Of a DNA stretch of 64,000 bases, positions 1-11,496 are shown in pieces. The position numbers were made by a program, and so were the translations under genes. The DNA is taken from contig JALRMH010000047.1 of NCBI GenBank assembly GCA_026119935.1, forward strand, positions 124,001 to 188,000, read 5' to 3'. Every line of letters starts with the position of its first letter. Position 1 is the stretch's first letter. The stretch comes from Endothia cerciana. Its lineage: Eukaryota; Ascomycota; Sordariomycetes; Diaporthales; Cryphonectriaceae. Below the pieces are notes generated by a model, which worked only from the letters and a program-made list of their open reading frames with translations, made no database searches and was not told the DNA's origin.

Positions 1-359
1 AGAAAGGGGACGAGACTCGGCAGAAATTCAATGCTTATGTGGCTATCTTCATTGAAAAGGATGGTGTTATGTATAGCTACAAGTCACACGCCGACTTCCT
101 GGCTCAATTGTCCGGATCAGTGAGACCAACCAACCTCACGACGCCCGACCGCTTTGTGACGGTTGCGCAGCAACGGTGTGACGAAAGCCCGCTGTCCCAG
201 GGCTCGGTGGACTACGATGCTGTTGGCCTCGCCTCCGAGGCTTCGGAGCCGAGGCCGCAGGCTTCAGGCGTTGTCAGGTCCATGCAGAAGCCGATGGCGC
301 GCGACTACTTCAACTTCACCGCAATGGACAACTTCTCTGAAAGAGATCTGGTGCCGTGA
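1..359 (+). CDS. 3' end of an unknown protein gene (partial)
   Basis: The reading frame is open from the window edge to a TGA at 357-359, giving about 118 C-terminal residues. The beginning of the gene is outside the window, so no start is called. The segment starts with a moderately hydrophobic stretch (AYVAIFIEKDGVMY), passes a Ser/Pro/Ala-rich linker, and ends with an aromatic tail (DYFNFTAMDNFSERDLVP). I do not recognise a family. The gene converges on the patatin-like remnant that lies just downstream on the other strand. Confidence 0.4.
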   Translation, partial: KGDETRQKFNAYVAIFIEKDGVMYSYKSHADFLAQLSGSVRPTNLTTPDRFVTVAQQRCDESPLSQGSVDYDAVGLASEASEPRPQASGVVRSMQKPMARDYFNFTAMDNFSERDLVP

Positions 360-419
360 AAGGATGGCTCCCATCGTTAAAGTGTCCAGGTTAGAATGGT
401 CTTATGATTTAGAACCTAT

Positions 420-1790
420 CTAAATGAGCAATGTACGGAGCTGGTCCTCCATTTGGTCTATCTTCTCGACTACAGCATGTTTCGCCAGTGATATGACTCG
501 ACAAGTGGGATGCGCTGCAATCAGGTCGCACAATTTAACTGGACAATTGCTGAGCCCTCGATACACAGACGCGGTAGACCGTCCATTGACCTTTATGCTG
601 CAAGTAATGTCTGTGTCGTCTGAGGCCACGCGGAGATACAAAACCCGTTCGAAAGAGCACCCAGCGCCGATGCGGTCCCAGACAAATGACAGACAGAGGT
701 CCAGTTGCCGCGCCTCCTGATGCCCTCCAAACTCAACTCTGGCCTCGTTCGTCCGCAATCTCATGATCAGGTTCGCGAGATCCGGTCCCGGTAGCAGGCG
801 GCACTTTACGGTCACCGCGATGCTCACGGGCGATTGGGGCCAAAGAAGGGGAATCTGCCCGGGTTCGACATAGAAGAGCGAGGCAACGAGCTTATCAGCT
901 GCTGTGGTGACTTGTGCCTCCTCGGATTGGCCCCCGTGGTATTGTAGCAGTACATCGACCTTGCAGCCGGGCCAGAGACGTTTAGCTTCGGCCTCAGGGC
1001 CATCTCCTGGACTGGGCAGGATGATGGCCCGGGCGGAGTCGCTATGGTATTCCGCTCGGCGAAATGTAAGCCGTCGACCGAATTTGAACGCATGCCGTGT
1101 CACTTTGGCATGAACGATGCCAGGGAGGTGATGAATGCATTCCTCGACCGGTGCCTTCTTGCAGAAGATCATAAGAACGAAGAAGATACCGACACCCACT
1201 AGCCGCCACCATGTCGAAATTTTCATGCAAAGGAGTGCGCAGCTGGCTTCGTACTTGCTGTAGCAGACGGGCGATTGCCGGCGCATCAGCTGCGGTGCCG
1301 CCGAGACTCAACACCCGTATACCTGCTGTCGGTGGCTTTGCACGCACCTGCTCGTCATTATTCAGAAAACAAACGGGGCACTGGCTAGTTCCGTGACGGT
1401 AGATGCAAAAGTCGCAGAGGCAATGACCACAGGTCAGCGTGCTATAGGGCCGGGAGGCCAGGCAGGAAAAGGCAGAGCGTTTGGCGACACAAATCACCCA
1501 CCACTTGTTTGCTATTCACGCTGTCCCACGCTCGTATCGCCTCCAGAAGAGCCCCCCGTGATGGCGCTTTTCCTTCATACAGGTGTGAGGCGAATGACGT
1601 GAAGTTGCTGCGCACAGCTGCGACAAATTCTTCCTATACGACATCCCCCTTTAAACGGTCCAGATGCGGCTGATAGAGCTCCTCAAATATGTCGTCGGGC
1701 CGGAATGCTAGCAGGGGTCAGCACCTATCGGATATTTCGCACACTTGAAGCTGAGCTGGGACAGTTGTTTAATCAGGTCCGCAGAGGGGA
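420..1790 (-). pseudogene. patatin-like phospholipase remnant with N-terminal Cys/His cluster
   Basis: Read right to left, the coding signal passes through several frames: a segment with RPDDIFEELYQP, one with GALLEAIRAWDSVNSKQ, a Cys/His cluster (TCGHCLCDFC then CPVC), the patatin opening RVLSLGG, and a tail starting KKAPVEECIHHLPG. Fungal patatin-like proteins have the same order of a Cys-rich cluster, a DGGGxRG oxyanion loop and a GxSxG nucleophile elbow. Here the glycine loop is replaced by GGTAADAPA and the elbow near 1195-1210 is damaged, so catalysis is very unlikely. An in-frame TAG breaks the upstream part (GDVV*EEF) and frame changes lie in short runs (AA, GGG). Patatin-like genes are common Starship cargo. 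The N-terminal limit is uncertain. Confidence 0.6.
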
Positions 1791-1970
1791 GCCGACCACG
1801 CGCACTTTAAGCGTCACATCTGTGAACGGCTGGCCGGAAACGAGCCCCAGGAAACCGAGGATGTTTTCATCACCAGAACTGATCTTCTCCACAAAGCTGA
1901 TGATGCTGCCGTTCTCCTTCCCATTCCCATTCCCACGCTGCTCGCAGACCCTGTCCTATTCTGAGCCACG

Positions 1971-4280
1971 ATGAACGAATTCCTCATCGGTTCCTGCGAG
2001 GTGCAATTGAACAGGCTCCAATCTGCCGCCGGACGCGAACCGAAAGAGGCTTCTATCACGAAGCTGGCAGAGCTATTCGAACTTTCCTGTGACCCTGAGG
2101 AACACCATATATTCCAGTTCTAGTCTGTCCCGATGAGCTTCAAGCGGCGTTAGATGCGTCAGCGGTGTCTATGGAGAATCTCGTTCGCGGGCACTTGCCG
2201 CTTCCTCGGCTGACCCCCTCGAGCAAGCTCCGTAGTATCCATGGTCGACAGCGGTACGAGGCCGCAATTCGTGTCTTCGGACTGGATATGTGGTGGGCGG
2301 TTCAGATCTACTGCGTTCCTGCAGGAAGCGACGTCTACCAGCTCCCGCCAAAAGAGATAGACCAGTACTACTACCAAACACCACCCTCTGACGGCGAAGT
2401 CCTTCTGAAGGTCCGCGACTATGAAGAGTCTGATCGCGTCCACCGCGCTGCCTCATGGCGGCTGAGGTTAAGCCCATGTAAGCAGGTGGCACTGCATGCT
2501 GTCGAACGAGGAGGAAGCCTCCTCCAAAAGCTGGATCAACTACGTGCCTTTCCCGGCCTGTGGGAGGGCTTCCAGTTGGGGAACATACAGAAACATCTCG
2601 CCCTTCATGCTACGGAGGAAGTGCTGCACTATCTCCAGCACATCTATGGCATTTGGGGGCGAATGGCGCTCTATGATCCAGCAATTCAACGGGCCACTGA
2701 TCTAAGCACCGTGCAACACCTTGAGCTGCGGGTGCCCGCCATGAGCCATGCAGACGCCGTAATAGTACGAGACTTGATCCAGTCTGGTCAGCTGTTTCGG
2801 GACATTCGCGACCCAGTCGTGCGTGGCAGGCTACAGCGTGCCATCTTACGGATCCCGGTGTTGATCCCTAGCATTAGGACATTCCACGAGAACATGAAGC
2901 TTTTGACCATCGGCATGATGATACTGCGGGACCATGTTATTGACGAACCCGGGGCGAGGTCGATCCGCGCTGCAATGGCGGACTGCTGGGAACCACCTGA
3001 GAATTGTGTCCTTGAGCATCGGGAAAATGTCTTCCGTGAACTTGACCTCGCACCAACAATGGACCTTGCGTACCGACAAGTCTTCATGGCAGCCCTAAGG
3101 AATTTTCCACGACTTGTCGACTACTCCCCCGCGTTGTGAGCGACGCCAGAAGGCTTGGACGGCCGCGGTCGACAAAAGGTACTTGGCCTGGTTCCTCCGC
3201 GGAGCCCAGAGACAGGGCTTCCGATCTCGCAAGGTGGAGGCCACCATCGCCCGCTTGGGCTCATGCCCTGCGCCGCCACATCCACATCATGCACATTCGA
3301 ACTGCCCTGTCACGGAAGTGACACTAAAACGACGATGCGGCAGGCCATACGCCAGGTCACAAGCTGCTCTGCGTACGTCGTTCTTCCTTCCCAGTATTCT
3401 TGCCGTGGATAGGCGTGTCAACCAGCCTTGCACCCTTTTCGCTTATGAGGACTTTATGTGTTCCTTCTTCGGCCAACACCATGTGATGCAATCACCTACT
3501 ACGGATTCCCGCCCTGCGGGGCCAATGAATGTCAACGCGCCCAGTGGCCCGCGGCATATGGGCATCCCAGCGATGCACGATGGCAGAGGCATCACGTCGC
3601 TCGCTTCGGTGGCCTCACCTGCGCCTCTCTCCTCACCAAGACAAGGTAGTATAGTAAGCACAATGATGGAGGTCGACAACCTAGATCCATCCGAGCCGAG
3701 CGCCAGAAGAAACATCGTGCGGACAATCCCTGCTATTCCGAGCTCTCCCGGCTCGTCACGAGGCCTGGAGCACCGTGGGCCTCCAATGCGCACACAGCCC
3801 CCTCCCTTTCCCCATCCTCTTCGTGACTTGCAACAAAACCTCCGCGGCGAGCGCACAGCTACAGGCTCAGAAGCTTGGTCGCCACCGCAGTCCTCGCAGG
3901 GTACCAGGTCGATTTATGGCCTACGACAGTGGGTCACTTCCTTCCACGAAGAGCCATCTTCGCCGCAACAGCCGACCGGGGAGCCTGTGGAAACACACGA
4001 TCGCCAATTCAGCCCAGAGACGTCTTTGCCCAGCTCCGGCACCTCATTCTCGTCGCGATCGCTGATCCTGCCGGAGGGACTTCGCGATCGCCGCCGCGAC
4101 GGGCGGCAGATACGTCCTAGCTACATTTTTCACATGCAATACGACGAAAGCGACGACGTTGCACACCCTCCAGACATCTCAAACAGAGCACACACACGAG
4201 AGACAAGGAGCTGGAGAACAGGCATAGTTGGGAGTGACGATGGCATACGGTCTATTTTCGGTCCCGAGGAATTGGGATAG
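1971..4280 (+). CDS. DUF3723 family protein (frameshifted)
   Basis: The protein has DUF3723 hallmarks in order: CPDELQAAL, VRGHLPLPRL, a LxSIHGRxRYEAA segment followed by WWAVQIY, NIQKHLALHATEEVLxYLxHIYxIWG, and IPSIRTFHENMKLL. Its C-terminal half contains RRCGRPY and SFFG, then a long Ser/Pro/Arg-rich tail ending at a TAG at 4278-4280. The DUF3723 function is unknown, but the family is recurrent cargo of Starship elements. Two breaks are visible. One, near 2115, separates the N-terminal segment from ATG 1971. The other is a C5 run at 3126-3130, where one C fewer joins the two large frames cleanly through DYSPRCERRQKAWT. The gene may therefore be intact apart from base-calling error, or may have an unrecognised intron near 2115. 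Confidence 0.65.
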
Positions 4281-4548
4281 GCTTTTAGGCTTAATAGCAG
4301 ATTGCGTCTAATTCTACTGCGTTTACACAACGTCTGACATGAGAATCTGTGACGAGCAGGGCGAGGCGTTTGGTGAAAGAATTAGCATTGTTCTTTGTTT
4401 TATTCTAAGAAAAGGAACAAAAGAGAGTGCAACAGAGCACTGAATTTGTAATCTGAGCACCGGATGATAGATGACCACAGACCACCTGATGGTCCCAGCT
4501 CGTGACAGAATTTCTTGCCCCCGTCTCGCTCCCATGGTGACAGCCACA

Positions 4549-5097
4549 TTACCTACCCTCCCTCATTTTCACTGTCCAATACTGGTATAGGCTAGAAGCC
4601 GACGCCGCGACAGCTAACGTAGCCAGCACAATAGCTAATGTTGCCCAAGCGGTAGGCGACCAGGTGCCACCCTGGGCTGTATAAACGTTGATGAACAGGG
4701 TTAAAAGCCCACTGATGCTGTTTAAAATAACTGGCCTGCTAATAATTAGACTTTAAGAACCGAGTATTCATTTTAGGCTCTCCTACAGGAAGATGTTCGT
4801 TAATAGCCACATGTAGTTATGCCTGAATTTAGACCAGAGACACCCAAGCCCGGCTACTCCGACCACGTAGCAGCAACTGGCGAGAGGTATTAACGGGATA
4901 TTTTGGACGGTACTTTGGACAGTACGACCCTCCTGGGAGTGCTGGAGAAACTCGGATTTCGAAAGCGACGTAAAAGTCCCCGGAACGATGAAATATCCCG
5001 CAAGAACTGTCCACGATGCCGCTGAAGCCCCGAGGCGCCACTGGACCGGGATCTCATTCGCCTCAACAATCATCCGTTCGTAGGAGGCAGATGCCAT
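4549..5097 (-). CDS. small four-TM membrane protein, copy A
   Basis: This is a two-exon gene: exon 1 5097-4787, intron 4786-4736 (51 nt, GTAGGA donor, CAG acceptor, phase 2), exon 2 4735-4549 ending in TAA. It encodes 165 residues. Four hydrophobic segments lie near residues 23-42, 72-95, 102-122 and 133-153. Short conserved blocks include PGTFTSL, QNIPLIPLAS and TAWATLA. The start was chosen because ATG 5097 lines up with the start of a paralog at 36621-37169, which has the same intron position and phase. No family name is known to me. It is predicted to be an integral membrane protein. It sits between the DUF3723 gene and a repeat array. Confidence 0.75.
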
Positions 5098-5224
5098 GTT
5101 GGGTATCTGGTCGTGCAATCACTGTTGCTTCTTTACTCGGGGGTGGTATCCGTTCTCGGGTAGACAAAAGTGATATAGCCTGATGCCTTTTTATTACCAG
5201 CTAGGTACCTAGCCGACTTTCAGA

Positions 5225-6330
5225 AAACTTGCCACGGGACGTTGAGGAGGATTATGGGTTTTCGAGAAATCATCAACCTTTAGGGAGATTCTCGTTAACG
5301 ATTTTCGAGAAATCATTTAATGAAAGACTTGCGACCTGTTTTACTGATTCGGTAGAGACCAAGACTACCTGGGCCTCCGTCTCCTTCTACACGTAGTCTA
5401 TAGAAAAGGTCGTAGTATTCCCTGAGGTCTCTATAGCGGTCTACAAACGTGTCCTTTCTACCGAGACAAGCCACGTTTTTAAAAGCTTTATACCCTAGGT
5501 CTATAGATCTCCCCTACGGTCTACAAAATAGTTTGCATTTCAAGGTCTCTAGTTAGCTCTATAAATAGCTCGCTCTGGCAGTGGTCTGCAGAACAGGTTG
5601 TTTGCTCTACCATACGTCTTTACCACCTAGGTCGATTGTCTCTTCTATAGCAATAATCTATATAACGGGTCGTTTTACCACAAGGTTTCCCCACCAGCTA
5701 GGTCTACAAATGTTATCGTCTACTAGCGGTAGACAGAACAGGTCGTTTCTACCATAAGGTCTCTACCTAGGTCTACAAGCGGGTTCTCTTCTACGGCGGT
5801 CTAAAACCTCTTCTACTACACAGGTCGTTTTTTCTACCAGCCTCTACGGCGTCTATAGAACGGTTCTCTACTAGTCTCTACCTAGTCTAGGGTTGTCTCT
5901 TCTGCGGTGGTCTACAAAACGGGTGACCTCTTCTACTGTGTGATGGTCTATAAATAGGTTGTTTTCTTTACAAAGCCTCTACTGGCAGTGGTTTATAAAA
6001 CGGGTCGTATTCTCTACTATAAGGTCTCTACTGGTCTAGGGTTGTCTCTTCTACTGCGGTGGTCTACAAGGTCGTTTTCTTTACTATAAAGCCTCTACTG
6101 GCAGTGGTCTATAGAACGGGTCGTATTCTCTACGTAAGGTCTCTAGGGTCGTCTCTTCTACTGCGGTGGTCTACAAATAGGTTGTTTTCTTTACCAAAGC
6201 CTCTACTGGCAGTGGTCTATAGAACGGGTTGTATTCTCTACTATAAGGTTTCTACCACCTAAGGTTTCTACTGGCGGGTACGGGTGATTTCTTCTCGCGG
6301 TGGTCTGCAGAACCTAGGTCTACAAATGGG
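5225..6330. repeat. degenerate array of CTAC/GGTCTAC-rich repeats
   Basis: No gene is visible. The stretch repeats variants of 'ggtctacaaaacgggtcg', 'ctctactataaggtctctac' and 'ctactggcagtggtctata'. The clearest adjacent copies begin at 6046 and 6153, a spacing of about 107 bp; earlier copies are more diverged and irregular. At the left edge 'tttcgagaaatcat' occurs twice. Confidence 0.7.
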
Positions 6331-6334
6331 TCGT

Positions 6335-6570
6335 CTCGGTCGTAATTAGAGGAGATGGCCTGAGGAGATGGCCCGTTTTCCAGACCCAGGTAGAGGAAAT
6401 GGCCCGTTTCCAGGATCGGGTACAGGAGATGGCCCGCTTTTGACTATATACAGTAAAGGAGACAATCTTTTCCAGACCCAGCTCCGGTTTTCCAGACCCA
6501 GGTAGAGATGGCCCATTTTTGACTATATACTGTAAATGAGACGACCTCTTCTAGACCGAGCATCGGTTTT
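6335..6570. repeat. second repeat block (GAGATGGCCCGTTTT units)
   Basis: Units of the form 'gagatggcccgttttccag' and 'acccaggtagag' recur four to five times. A larger unit containing 'ttttgactatatac' is present twice, at about 6427 and 6518. No coding potential is seen on either strand from here to 6960. Confidence 0.65.
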
Positions 6571-6963
6571 CCCCATTGATTTAGACATTGTGGTGAGATC
6601 TTTATAGAGAATAAACCGATTCTGATTTTCTTCAAGACTAGTAGGTAGAAAACCGAGAATCATTAACAGTTGCCAGTAGTTACGATGGCCTGCATGAAGA
6701 TCCCGCCAGAGGCCTCCAGAGCATAGACGCACACCGTCTTCAGGATAGCATTCATCGGATTATTTCCAGATTGCCACAAAACTGAAGCTTATGCACTATA
6801 AATGATGCGTTAAGCCGTTAATTAGAAATCTCCAACTAGGTTTGATTTAAACAATGATGCGCCGTAGATATAACATTCGGAGAAATCGCTCTTGCGAGTA
6901 CTCTCTGAACAGGTTTTTTACAGGACGAATATCTTCTTTTGATAGCCCCACAACGCAGGAATA

Positions 6964-7708
6964 ATGGAGTCGCCATTCTTGGACTCCCAGACCACCCTTT
7001 CCTCCCCGATGATTATATCGCCCTTGCGCTCCTCTACCAGCTCCCGCTTCGCAGACAGCCAGATGTCAGATAATGATTCCGTTGCGCTCGCGATGGGCAT
7101 CCTTAGAGGTAACGTGAGTAATGTGGAGGCTCTTGTCCACCTCGGCGCTACTATTTCGGAGCGCCATCGCTGGACTTTATACCAGGCTTGCCTGGTGGGC
7201 TCAGATATGATTAAGGCTCTGCTGGTCAGTCCTGAAATCTGCTCCAATATCTGTAACCCTGATGAAAGCGGCGACGCCATCCTTCACTTCATCTTACGTA
7301 CACCATGCACTCGTTTCAGCACAAGCAAGATGCAAGTTGTACAGCTCCTCTTGGAGCACGGTGCAGATCTTTTCCAGCCTGATCGGCTTGGGGAAACGTC
7401 TCTGCACATCTTAGCAGCCATGTCAGGCGAGGAGGACGTCCAGTTCTTGCGCATTGTCCTCTCCAACCCAGGCGAGTACCCTGCCTGGACCACCAAAATC
7501 ATTATGGCGACACAGCCCTGATTGTCGCAGTAATCTGTAGTCATCTTGAAGCTGCCAGATTGCTGTTGAGCGTCGGAGCGGATCCGAACATCATAGGGGA
7601 AGATGGGATGGTGGCAGCGCAATACGCTTATCAGCAGGGCAACCTGGACATGCTGGACTTGCTCTAGGAGCACGGGGCGGAGGCTGGTGAAGGGATGGCC
7701 CTCGACTA
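6964..7708 (+). pseudogene. ankyrin-repeat protein, frameshifted
   Basis: It starts at ATG 6964 and has a Ser-rich N-terminus followed by ankyrin repeats, recognisable by VVQLLLEHGADLFQPDRLGE and, in the next frame, YGDTALIVAV then AARLLLSVGADPNIIGEDG. The frame changes near 7487, where one more C in the CC run would join LDHQNHYGDTAL to the upstream frame. A later in-frame TAG at about 7665-7667 interrupts DLL*EHGAEAG, and the frame closes at 7708. Ankyrin repeats mediate protein binding; no partner can be inferred. It is the only gene in the low-complexity stretch before 7.8 kb. Confidence 0.6.
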
Positions 7709-7815
7709 AAGGTGAAGCCAATTTGCGAGGTGTCGGCGTGTTAGTGGAAGTAGTCTAGATTGTAAGAGATCGGCTTAATTTCCGCCGCTTCCTTAGTCTG
7801 TCCTTATCCCCTTGG

Positions 7816-8440
7816 TCAATGGAACGACATTTTCCTGGGCCTAATGCCCGTTCTTATCGCTGGTTCAGTTGAAGTGACTTGCGCCCTCGGAGCTGCTATT
7901 AGCCTGTCCTCGGATGACCACTCTGCCGCTTGGCCGATAATCGTTGCACGCTCGTCAAAGCGCACTCTCTTGCCACCAGGTATTGTGATCGAGAATTGCG
8001 CAGCGACGAGAGGCACTTGGTCCCGAATCCAAAACGCCCGTCTTTCACATGCAGCCGACCGTTCTCGACGTGCTTCAGAATGGCTCATGCCGTCGTCCCT
8101 CGGTTTCTGCCACACTGGCATGGATCTGCGCAGTTTGATGGCATGATCTCGAGCCATTTCGAAGCACAAATACCCGTAGTTGAGGTACTCGATCCATGTG
8201 CCAAATGCATCCTGCTTTTCTAGATCTTGACAGAGCTTATAGCCCGTGAACCAGTGCCAAGGTAGGCGTCTGTAAATTAACCACGTACTGCTCAGCAAAG
8301 CCTGAGCTCTCGCCCTCCTGCAGGCCGCGCTTCTTTTCTTGCCACAAACGGAAGTCCCGCCAGCTAGCGTACTGAGTGGCAGAGATTCGCCGGCAATCTA
8401 GTACAACCCGTGGCCCGTTTATAGTAGACCAAGGCTGCAA
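7816..8440 (-). pseudogene. fragment of the fungal TWIEYLNY family
   Basis: In two overlapping frames the minus strand reads WRDFRLWQEKKRGLQEGE, then, after a frame change near 8262, LEKQDAFGTWIEYLNYGYL and later WIRDQVPLVAAQ. This is the core order of a fungal family that occurs complete at 25221-26860 (TWVEYLSY there): a W-rich segment, the TWxEYLxY box, a charged helical region and a V/EQxPLI segment. The N-terminal half and an intact frame are missing, so this is a decayed copy. The family's function is unknown. Confidence 0.55.
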
Positions 8441-8444
8441 TAAC

Positions 8445-8830
8445 TCCTAGTAATCTTCCAAAGCTGCTTTAGTCTCGTCACAGTGTGCAATTAGGAATGC
8501 AGGGCAACTACTATTACTTATTAGCAGGTTATAAAATTTTTGCTTAATCTCTTTTTTAGATAGCGCTAAAAGGGTTAAAGATAAGCATAGCTAATAATAA
8601 AAAATAGTTAGCTTACTTTTATATATTGCAGGTTAGTAATTTAGACATAAACTAGACTGTGTTGTATCGAGGGGATATTTAGTTATACATTTACTGTTGG
8701 GTAGAAGTGAGAATAGCATACAGCTCTGTGTCCAGCTTATAGCCTGAGGCATCTGTGCTTACAGTACGCTGTACTATAACAAGTACAGGACCTAAATGCA
8801 TACGGCGCTGCTTTGGGACAAATTTATGTT
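8445..8830. other. AT-rich gene-free stretch
   Basis: A low-GC stretch with many TAA/TTA words and no usable reading frame, inside an otherwise GC-rich neighbourhood. It looks like a mutated relic of a repeat. I cannot assign a family. Confidence 0.4.
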
Positions 8831-9135
8831 ATATAATACATTGACAACTATAGATCATTATTCGGACTGAGTGTACCCTGGTGGTATCATATTCCAATCT
8901 TGTACCTGCGCAACAAAGAATGGACTGGAAAGGAGATAGACTAAAGAAATTTCCGACCAGACAGTCTGTGGCCTGGACCCCGCGAGTCCCCGGCCAGCTC
9001 TCTAAGGCCTGCGCCGCCTCACCACCGTGCACAGGTCGCACCATTTCAGACGAACGGAGCTGATACGTAGCCCAACCGGACAGAACGTCGAGGGATGCTG
9101 AAAGCTGGTCGCCTGCGACCTTACATCGACGGGCT

Positions 9136-11217
9136 TCAGGCGCGACGCGTTCGAGATCTTCCTCTCTCCACCTCAGCATCGGCTTCGAAGTCTGAGCCTT
9201 GAGGATGCCGCTGATCTGCGAGCCGCTCCCGACCCAACATCCTCGTCTGATTCGACAGTCTCGCCGTCAATGCCATCAGCGCGTTATCCACCTCCAATAG
9301 GGTGCCCTCGCCTCCGTGTTGCACACCAAGATGCTGCAGATGTTCTCTGTGGTGTACCTCGCGGGGCTTCGATGGCTCTTTCTCGCCAGATCGAAACCGG
9401 TATTCCTCTATGCCATCGGTAAGATCGCCGAAGGCTGCAAAGGCGTTTGTCTTGCTAATCCACTCATCAACAGTAGGCAGCCGCAGACGTAGAACATTGA
9501 ATGGGTTGGCCTGAACCTCAGTGGCATACTGTGGCGAGTTGATAATCCCTACCACTTCTGGTATCCAGTGACCTCCTGCTCGCCGGCTTTCGCTTTTCGC
9601 GATCTGCTTCAGTCTCGGCAGATTGCACTTTCGCTGTAGGGGATAGAGAGCTCCCCATTTTATCTTATAGTCTTTACACTTGATCCTATAGCGCCTTGGG
9701 CAATCCGGGAACTGATCATTCTTTGAAGGAAGCTCGACAGCCATCCACCCTCGCATAGCTAACCCGCCAACCAGCAGGGCTACCGCTTCCTCAAAACCAC
9801 CCTGATCGTTGCGTACCTCTGGATCTTGAATAACAATTTCCTTCTGGATGCGTCGTCCCTGGTCGTGACGAGGCCCTGGCGGGCCTCCTGGTGGACCTCC
9901 TGGCGGGCTCTCTGGTGGTCTTGGAGACATTTGTCCAGGTTGCTGATCAGGCTGCACCCCAAAGTCGTCATCCACGTCGATCATAACATCGTCGGGCGAT
10001 TCGAGCCTCATCCTTTGCCGGGGTGGTCTAGATACGCTCACCGACGTGTCGGGTCGACGTCTGCGACCCAAGATCTGTGGGGCTTCATCCTCAGGCGTTG
10101 GAGAAAGTTCCTCAGTCAAAGCTCGTGGCGGCTCGCCTCTAGGCATCGGAAGAGGAGGTTGCTCACGTCCTGAAGAAGCGCTGCGCCTGCAGATAGGGCA
10201 CCTCGGAACGTTGAATGTGTTCAAACCTATCCATCGGTTAATGCACTGCTCGCCGAACATATGATCGCAAGGCAAGATCTTTGCAGGCTCTCGATCATCA
10301 CTCGGCGGTTGAAGACCCTCGACGATGAGTTCTCTAGTGCAGAATATGCAAGTTACTTTAGGCGGTGGACCATTCTGTGTCTGTAAATAGGTTTGTATTT
10401 CGGACCAGAGAAAGCCTCCTATGGGCGTGGACTCTCGCTGTGAGGACGAGGCCGCTGAGCGCTGAGACGAAGGGCCCGCCTGTGAATCTGCCTGGGACGC
10501 TTGGGGAGGGGGCGTGACGCCCGAATCCGCGCCAAATCTCGGACCAGTGTGTTCCGATCGGCTTCTTGAGAATGAATTCCGAGGGGAGGTCGGCGTCGTG
10601 CCAGATGCTGCTGGGACCCGGCTAGATGCGTCTGCCGGAGCCGTGTCAAGAGAGGTTTCTGGAGCCGCACCAGATGAGGCTGCTGGCGACGTGCCATGTG
10701 AGGCTGCTGGAGCGCCAGAAGATGCTGCTGAAGCCGTGCCAGATAGGGCTGCTGGCGGAGTATCACGTGAGGCTGCTGGCGGCGTGCCAGATTGTGATCC
10801 ATTGGTCGCAGACGAGTTGGAAGGGTCAGGATTCGAGGTTGCTGGAATCCTGTCCTGACGCAAACGAGCTTCTTCAGATTGGTTGTGGCGAGATGATTCC
10901 CCAGGAATAAGATTTGATGCGGCTGCCGGTTCATTAGAGGAGGAGTTATGGTTGCCGCTACCCGGCTGACGCCTTTCTTCTTGCGCTTCTTGGTCTCCGC
11001 GGCGATTCGGTGGTGGCTCTGGGCTTTGTGCGCCGTGGCCAGACGCCGATGGCTCGCCTTGAGAGTTCGACGGCGGTGGATGGGTTCTCCGGGGTGTTGG
11101 TGCAACAGGTGGAACAATACGCCCACTCCTTGTTTGTCTAGGCGACTCGAGGGCCTTAGCCGCTATTTGGCTATCCGCTTGGCTTAGGCCTGGTAGCTTT
11201 AATTTTTTTGGTGGCAT
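9136..11217 (-). CDS. RING-H2 finger protein with long disordered N-terminus
   Basis: A single uninterrupted frame of 693 residues runs from ATG 11217 (MPPKKLKLPG). The frame is open further upstream, but that part is atypical. The first ~270 residues are Ser/Pro/Ala/Gln-rich with a degenerate repeat of about ten residues around AASxGTxPA. A RING-H2 finger follows at about residues 290-345: CIFC, CDHMF, QCINRW, then CPICRR, giving the expected Cys/His ladder for two zinc ions. After it come a basic segment (RRRRP), a Pro/Gly-rich stretch and a folded-looking C-terminal region with MRGWMAVELPSK and YRIKCKDYKIKWG. RING-H2 proteins are usually E3 ubiquitin ligases; the substrate is unknown. The disordered Arg-rich context suggests a nuclear protein, which is inference. 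This is one of the few large genes here without a frame break. Confidence 0.8.
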   Translation of the reverse strand: MPPKKLKLPGLSQADSQIAAKALESPRQTRSGRIVPPVAPTPRRTHPPPSNSQGEPSASGHGAQSPEPPPNRRGDQEAQEERRQPGSGNHNSSSNEPAAASNLIPGESSRHNQSEEARLRQDRIPATSNPDPSNSSATNGSQSGTPPAASRDTPPAALSGTASAASSGAPAASHGTSPAASSGAAPETSLDTAPADASSRVPAASGTTPTSPRNSFSRSRSEHTGPRFGADSGVTPPPQASQADSQAGPSSQRSAASSSQRESTPIGGFLWSEIQTYLQTQNGPPPKVTCIFCTRELIVEGLQPPSDDREPAKILPCDHMFGEQCINRWIGLNTFNVPRCPICRRSASSGREQPPLPMPRGEPPRALTEELSPTPEDEAPQILGRRRRPDTSVSVSRPPRQRMRLESPDDVMIDVDDDFGVQPDQQPGQMSPRPPESPPGGPPGGPPGPRHDQGRRIQKEIVIQDPEVRNDQGGFEEAVALLVGGLAMRGWMAVELPSKNDQFPDCPRRYRIKCKDYKIKWGALYPLQRKCNLPRLKQIAKSESRRAGGHWIPEVVGIINSPQYATEVQANPFNVLRLRLPTVDEWISKTNAFAAFGDLTDGIEEYRFRSGEKEPSKPREVHHREHLQHLGVQHGGEGTLLEVDNALMALTARLSNQTRMLGRERLADQRHPQGSDFEADAEVERGRSRTRRA

Positions 11218-11496
11218 TCTTGAAGCCTTGCGTTCATTTGTGACAGATGATTTAGTAAAGAAAAGTGTTTCCTCACTGAGGCTGATTTTGGTTCTTATAT
11301 ATGCCGGCTTGGACTGATCCGAATTTCGGGCAACCGGATAACGGATGATAACCACGGAGAAACGAAAACAACCAAAACGTGAAACGGATAAACGAGAGAA
11401 AGAAGCATAAAGAAGGGTTGTAAAGGAGCTTTTGTATAGCTTTAAAATCATGTGAGCCCATTTACCATCTTACTATCACATCACCCGATTACCATT

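Noticed and set aside
10419..11126. Long Arg/Gln/Pro-rich minus-strand frame
   Set aside because: It is an alternative-frame shadow of the repetitive N-terminus of the RING gene.
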